Assembly (NCBI GenBank): GCA_031407985.1
Contig: JANOJB010000235.1
Span: forward strand, 1-19,529
DNA length: 19,529 nt
From: FEN-1088 sp031407985
GTDB lineage: Bacteria > Myxococcota_A > Polyangia > Fen-1088
Direction of reading: 5' to 3'
A model generated the notes under the pieces. That model was not told the origin of the DNA. It saw only the letters and a program-made list of their open reading frames with translations, and searched no databases. Shown here in pieces: positions 16,219-19,529 of this stretch. Made by a program: the position numbers and the translations under genes. How positions within the stretch are numbered: position 1 is the stretch's first letter; each line of letters begins with the position of its first letter.

Positions 16219-16566
16219 TCAAGCGCAGCAGGGCAACATGCCGTCGGCGGTCATCTCGTCGACCTCGGCGGCATCACGGGGAACCGCGCTGCACACCTCC
16301 GGCTTCAGGCCGGTGTCGTGCAACCGGCAGCCACGCTTTTCCCCCAGGAAGGTACAGCCGCGGGAACCAAGCGCCGTCCGGTACAACCAGTCGCCGTCGT
16401 CGTCCTGGTAGGGCCCCTCGAAATCGGACAGACGCGCCAACCCCTTGTCGACAAGCGCGGCACGCTCGTGCGGCCACACGTCGCAACCGGCGCTGCAACA
16501 CTCCTCTTGGCACGGGAAGGTCGTGCAGTCGGGAGAAATAACGGAAAGCTTGCGAAGGGGGAGCAT
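16219..16566 (-). CDS. Small cysteine-cluster protein, YkgJ-like
   Basis: Protein of 115 residues with ten cysteines: Cys14, 19, 23, 24, 28, 71, 80, 92 and the C-terminal pair 113-114. The pattern C-x4-C-x3-CC-x3-C in the N-terminal third, then GCTFLGEKRGCRLHDTGLKPEVC, resembles the YkgJ/UPF0153 cysteine-cluster family, thought to bind zinc or an iron-sulphur cluster. No signal peptide or membrane segment is seen, so it is likely cytosolic. ATG 16566 is used; the ribosome binding site is weak. The gene is convergent with recD and divergent from the kinase gene, hence transcribed alone. The family assignment rests on the cysteine spacing, and the substrate or role is unknown. Confidence 0.72.
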   Translation of the reverse strand: MLPLRKLSVISPDCTTFPCQEECCSAGCDVWPHERAALVDKGLARLSDFEGPYQDDDGDWLYRTALGSRGCTFLGEKRGCRLHDTGLKPEVCSAVPRDAAEVDEMTADGMLPCCA

Positions 16567-16815
16567 GCGAAACGCGAGTACGCGACTCTAGCCGGGTCGG
16601 CGGTCGTGCGGCAAGGTTTTCGCGAAGGTCCGATTGAATATTGCCCACGTACGGGGAACTGAACTGGACACCCGGCCGTAACGAAATTGCCGCTGACAGC
16701 GAAGTTGCGACCTGGCCTGGGGAAAGATAGAGATAACGCCAACAGGTACCCGACCGTGAGAACGAACCCTGGGCATCCCCCAAACGAACAAACACCATCA
16801 GGCCAGCGCCGGGAA
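16567..16815. promoter_or_regulatory. Divergent intergenic region, cysteine-cluster gene / kinase
   Basis: About 249 bases with no gene seen apart from a possible N-terminal extension of the kinase. It must contain the promoters of both divergent genes. A locally AT-rich patch (GATTGAATATTG) lies at 16631-16642. On the plus strand TTGCGA at 16705-16710, 17 bases, and TAGAGA at 16728-16733 form a weak -35/-10 candidate. A partial palindrome CGCG-AGTA-CGCG lies at 16573-16584. None of these is strong alone. Confidence 0.35.
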
Positions 16816-17931
16816 ATGCCCGCCGGCCAAGTTGTCGGAAAATACCGGATCATCCGCGGCGTGGGGGTTGGCGGCATGGCGCAGGTCTTCCTGGCGTCGC
16901 GTGACGGACCCGAGGGCTTCGCGAAGCCGTACGTGATCAAGCGGATCCTTCCGGAGTTGTCCGGGGATCCCCAGTTCGCGAACCTTTTCGTCATCGAGGC
17001 CAAGGTCGCTGCCCTGCTCGATCATCCGAACATCGTTCATGTGTTCGATTTCGAGATCGAAAACGGCAACTACTACCTGGTCATGGAATACGTGGCCGGT
17101 GCCTCGCTGTCGCAGATCATGCGCGCGAATCGAAGACGGGGAACGGCGCTTGGATCCCGTTTCGCCGTCGAGATCGGCACGAACATCGCGCATGCCCTGG
17201 CCTATGCGCACGATCTGGCAACTCCCGACGGCAAGGCGCTGGACCTTGTGCATAGAGACATTTCACCCGGCAACGTGCTGGTTTCGCGTGACGGTGCCGT
17301 CAAACTGGCTGACTTTGGCGTGGTCAAGACGTCCATGACCGCGACGGTCGTGGGCGTGGTGAACGGCAAGTGGGCCTATATGTCGCCCGAGCAGGTCAGC
17401 GGCGCGTCGGTTGATCAGCGTTCGGACCTTTTCTCGTTGGGGATCGTTCTTTACGAGGTCGTCACCGGCAAGCGCCTGTTTCGCGCCGATTCTCCTGCGG
17501 CTACCGCCTCTCGGGTCATGGACGCTCCCATCCCGCGTCCCAAGACGGTGGTCTCCGACCTTGATCCCCGGCTGGATCACATCGTCATGAGGCTGCTGGA
17601 ACGGGACCTGAAAACCCGCTACCAGACGGCTGCGGCTTTGGCGGCCGACCTTGAAGCCTTGCGGGAATCACCTTCGTTTTCGGGGGGCGCCAACCACCTG
17701 CGCGTGGTCGTCCGAACCCTGTTTCCCGAGGAGGGGGGAATGCCCGCTTTGGGGACGTCGGTCACCGACAGCGCTCGGCCCAGTCCGGTCGATCCCCACC
17801 AGAGTCTAGAGCAGGTGACCCCCGGGCCCAGGGTCGTCCCACCAGACGCGGGCGGTTCGGCACGGTTGGTCCTGGCGATCGTGGGCGCGTGCCTGGTTGG
17901 ATCCGCGTTGTTTTGGTTTCTGCTTTTCTAG
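16816..17931 (+). CDS. Hanks-type Ser/Thr protein kinase with C-terminal membrane anchor
   Basis: Protein of 371 residues. The kinase domain spans about 9-285: a glycine loop GVGGMAQV (17-24, with Ala in place of the third Gly), ATP-binding Lys42 in VIKRIL, the alpha-C Glu61, the catalytic loop HRDISPGN (147-154, Asp149, Asn153), DFG at 166-168 and the activation-loop end YMSPEQ. All catalytic residues are present, so activity is expected. A Pro/Ser-rich linker (about 305-348) leads to one hydrophobic helix, residues 350-371, ending at the last residue. It is thus tail-anchored, with the kinase in the cytoplasm and no extracellular sensor. ATG 16816 fits the family, which begins about 10 residues before the glycine loop, but its ribosome binding site is poor; GTG 16756 and TTG 16687 in the same frame would add 20 or 43 mostly polar residues. 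The PEGA gene starts 68 bases downstream. Substrates are unknown. Confidence 0.92.
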   Translation: MPAGQVVGKYRIIRGVGVGGMAQVFLASRDGPEGFAKPYVIKRILPELSGDPQFANLFVIEAKVAALLDHPNIVHVFDFEIENGNYYLVMEYVAGASLSQIMRANRRRGTALGSRFAVEIGTNIAHALAYAHDLATPDGKALDLVHRDISPGNVLVSRDGAVKLADFGVVKTSMTATVVGVVNGKWAYMSPEQVSGASVDQRSDLFSLGIVLYEVVTGKRLFRADSPAATASRVMDAPIPRPKTVVSDLDPRLDHIVMRLLERDLKTRYQTAAALAADLEALRESPSFSGGANHLRVVVRTLFPEEGGMPALGTSVTDSARPSPVDPHQSLEQVTPGPRVVPPDAGGSARLVLAIVGACLVGSALFWFLLF

Positions 17932-17941
17932 GATGAAACCG

Positions 17942-17972
17942 TTGTGTCGGTTGGGACCCGGGACCGTACAAT
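17942..17972 (+). promoter_or_regulatory. Candidate sigma-70-type promoter upstream of the PEGA gene
   Basis: TTGTGT at 17942-17947 and TACAAT at 17967-17972 match the -35 and -10 consensus at 3-4 of 6 and 5 of 6 positions. The 19-base spacer is long, which lowers confidence. It would allow the PEGA gene and the receptor gene to be transcribed apart from the kinase. Confidence 0.35.
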
Positions 17973-17986
17973 GCCCTCCCCAACCG
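17948..17986. repeat. 8-base perfect inverted repeat around the candidate -10
   Basis: CGGTTGGG at 17948-17955 is the exact reverse complement of CCCAACCG at 17979-17986. The 23 bases between include the TACAAT hexamer. It may be an operator, an RNA hairpin in the leader of the PEGA gene, or a weak terminator of the kinase transcript; no T-run follows it. Confidence 0.55.
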
Positions 17987-17999
17987 TGAGCCGGAAAAC

Positions 18000-19121
18000 A
18001 TGAACAAGCGCAAACTCCTCGTCTGGATCCCCATAATCGCGCTGCTTTTGAATGTCGTCGGTTACGTGATTTTCACCAGGACACGTACACCGTCCAATCC
18101 CATTCCCGCGGCCTCCCGAACGGGTGCGTCGCCGCCACCAACGGTTCCTGGGGGGGGAGTCGCGCCGGGCAGCCGACAATTGGATCAAATCCCCGCCAAG
18201 AACGAGGAAGCTGAAAAGAAGGCGATCGCCATCGCACGTCGCGCCGCGGGACTGGCGGCGCTGGAGGCCGGGAACTACGACAGCGCGCTGATCAACTTCA
18301 CCGAGGCACGCGCGCTGCTGGGCGACAAGGCCAACGTGGGTGAGTTGCTGCGGGTGACGAATGACCTGCGCAAGAGCGGTAAGGCTGTTGGAAAATTGCG
18401 CGAACCGCCTCCCGTTCGTGAACCGGTCGCACCACGACCGAGGGCCCGTGCGACATCCGAGCGCCGCTTGGCCGTCAGAGACGAACCGGCGGCAACCGAT
18501 AGCAATCAGGTGCAAGCTCCACCCGCGTCGGGCCTGCTGATCGTCACAACCACTCCCCGTGGTCTGTTGGTCCAGGTGGACGACGTCGGCGTCGACCTGA
18601 CACCGATGCGAACCAAGGTCAGGCCCGGCTCCCATCGTGTCACCCTGCTGGACGGAGATAGGAAGGTCTACGAAACCACCGTGGACGTGAGGGAAGGCGC
18701 GACCGCCACATTGCTGAAGGATTTTCCACCCGAGCCGGCGCCCGAAGCACCGCGCGCGGTGGCACCGGTCGCAGCGACGACGTCTGCTGATCCCGTCGCG
18801 GCAAGGAACGACGGGCCGCGAACCACGACGACACCCGCCCCAACATCGACAATCCGGACGCCCACACCCTCCCCTGCCTCGGGTCCCTCCGCGGGGACCG
18901 GCACGGGAACGCTTGATATCTCTTCCCCGGGCCTGTACGGCGTGGTCTGGGTCAACGGCCGCCCGCGCGGCTACCCGCCGCTTGTGATTCGCGACCTTCC
19001 GGTCGGCAAGACGAAAGTCGAGGTGCGCGTCAACGGCATCCAGAAGCGGTCAGCGACAATCGTCGTGAAACCAGGGCTGACGACAGACGTGCAGCTGCGT
19101 TCACAGGAAACCGTTCTCTAA
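18000..19121 (+). CDS. Membrane-anchored protein with two PEGA domains
   Basis: Protein of 373 residues. An uncleaved-looking N-terminal helix (7-25, LVWIPIIALLLNVVGYVIF) after basic residues suggests anchoring in the inner membrane with the rest in the periplasm. Residues 70-125 form Ala-rich helices (RRAAGLAALEAGNYDSALINFTEA) resembling a single TPR-like pair. Two PEGA-type beta domains follow, at about 178-240 (LLIVTTTPRGLLVQVDDVGV...) and 304-367 (LDISSPGLYGVVWVNGRPRG... LVIRDLPVGKTKVEV), with the Pro/Thr/Ala-rich linker 242-300 between them. PEGA domains are surface-layer-like modules of uncertain binding partner, often linked to kinases in myxobacteria. ATG 18000 is preceded by GAGCCGGA. 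A receptor gene starts 28 bases after the stop, so the two are probably one operon. Function is inferred only. Confidence 0.85.
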   Translation: MNKRKLLVWIPIIALLLNVVGYVIFTRTRTPSNPIPAASRTGASPPPTVPGGGVAPGSRQLDQIPAKNEEAEKKAIAIARRAAGLAALEAGNYDSALINFTEARALLGDKANVGELLRVTNDLRKSGKAVGKLREPPPVREPVAPRPRARATSERRLAVRDEPAATDSNQVQAPPASGLLIVTTTPRGLLVQVDDVGVDLTPMRTKVRPGSHRVTLLDGDRKVYETTVDVREGATATLLKDFPPEPAPEAPRAVAPVAATTSADPVAARNDGPRTTTTPAPTSTIRTPTPSPASGPSAGTGTGTLDISSPGLYGVVWVNGRPRGYPPLVIRDLPVGKTKVEVRVNGIQKRSATIVVKPGLTTDVQLRSQETVL

Positions 19122-19149
19122 CCGACACCTCCCTGGTAGCGAAAGAGCA

Positions 19150-19529
19150 ATGATGATGCCCCGACTTTGTCGATCGCCGTTGTGGATGCTGTTTTGCCTG
19201 GTGCTCCTGTCGACGGCGACAGCCCGCGCTCAGGGAGATGGCGCCCCGCCCACCGACGGATCTCCCTCTGAAGGTTCAACAACGGGCGCTCCGTTGATCG
19301 AGATCCCAAATCCCGCAACGGACAACACAAACGCGACGCCATCGGCCGACAGTACCCCGGCGGGGGAAGACGACGAATCTCGCGCCGCGAGCCAGGTCGC
19401 GTCCTTTGCGGTCACCCAACTCAAGGACAGCCCCGCAGTGGTCACCGTCATCAGCGGCGAAGACATCCGCAGCACGGGTGCCCGCGACCTGGTCGACATT
19501 TTGACGATGGTCCCCGGGTATTTCATGGG
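19150..19529 (+). CDS. TonB-dependent outer-membrane receptor, N-terminal part (cut by window end)
   Basis: The first 126 codons are present; the gene runs off the window. A signal peptide (PLWMLFCLVLLSTATARA, cut near residue 27) precedes an acidic, Ser/Thr/Pro-rich leader of about 50 residues (29-80). The plug domain then starts: VTQLKDSPAVVTVISGEDIR (88-107), STGARDLVDILTMVPGYF (108-125). These are hallmarks of TonB-dependent receptors, which import ligands such as siderophores or other large solutes across the outer membrane using TonB-ExbBD energy. No clear TonB box is visible before the plug. ATG 19150 starts a run of three ATG codons and is preceded by AAAGAG; the second or third ATG could also be used. 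The ligand cannot be inferred from this part. It is probably co-transcribed with the PEGA gene. Confidence 0.88.
   Translation, partial: MMMPRLCRSPLWMLFCLVLLSTATARAQGDGAPPTDGSPSEGSTTGAPLIEIPNPATDNTNATPSADSTPAGEDDESRAASQVASFAVTQLKDSPAVVTVISGEDIRSTGARDLVDILTMVPGYFM

Noticed and set aside
16687..16815. TTG or GTG start giving a longer kinase
   Set aside because: The extra 20-43 residues are polar, low in conservation and have no clear ribosome binding site. I kept ATG 16816 but cannot exclude GTG 16756.
1..19529. Defence island, mobile element or CRISPR content
   Set aside because: No transposase, integrase, toxin-antitoxin pair, restriction gene or regularly spaced repeat was seen. RecBCD alone is a housekeeping repair complex and does not mark a defence island.

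Overview
The window is strongly GC-rich, with dense, tightly packed genes, several GTG starts and 4-base stop/start overlaps. The protein families point to the Myxococcota (myxobacteria and relatives): a DUF1592/DUF1588-type lipoprotein paired with a DUF1552 Tat protein, a Hanks-type kinase with an HRDISPGN catalytic loop, a PEGA-domain protein, and a TonB-box-type receptor with a long disordered leader. The phylum is an inference from family content. There is no rRNA marker, and no tRNA, CRISPR array, insertion sequence or prophage gene was seen.

Region 1 (1-5236, minus strand) encodes an envelope-directed set. Reading in the direction of transcription, it starts with a secreted protein joining a TonB-C-like domain to HEAT-type repeats (3467-5236). 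After a 179-base gap come a lipoprotein of the DUF1587/1595/1592/1588/1585 class (1437-3287) and, overlapping it by 4 bases, a DUF1552 twin-arginine protein (7-1440). The last two are almost certainly translationally coupled and are probably partners. Their biochemical role is unknown.

Region 2 (5312-16192, plus strand) is a four-gene operon in which every junction is a 4-base GTGA or ATGA overlap: a malonyl-CoA-synthetase-like acyl-CoA ligase, then recC, recB and recD. The three rec genes encode a complete RecBCD helicase-nuclease (exonuclease V) whose visible catalytic residues are intact. The ligase has no known link to DNA repair, which makes this coupling the most curious arrangement in the window. 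The 75-base divergent gap upstream carries a perfect 10-base tandem repeat.

Region 3 (16219-16566, minus strand) is a small cysteine-cluster protein resembling YkgJ, convergent with recD.

Region 4 (16816-19529, plus strand) looks like a signalling/envelope module: a Ser/Thr protein kinase anchored by a C-terminal membrane helix, an N-terminally anchored protein with two PEGA domains, and the start of a TonB-dependent receptor cut off by the window end. A candidate promoter embedded in an 8-base inverted repeat lies between the kinase and the PEGA gene.

Most other long open frames on either strand are shadows caused by high GC content. No defence island or unmistakably new system is present. 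The candidates worth following are the ligase-recCBD coupling, the TonB-C/HEAT secreted fusion, the lipoprotein-Tat pair with an atypical CX3CH motif, and the kinase-PEGA-receptor cluster.
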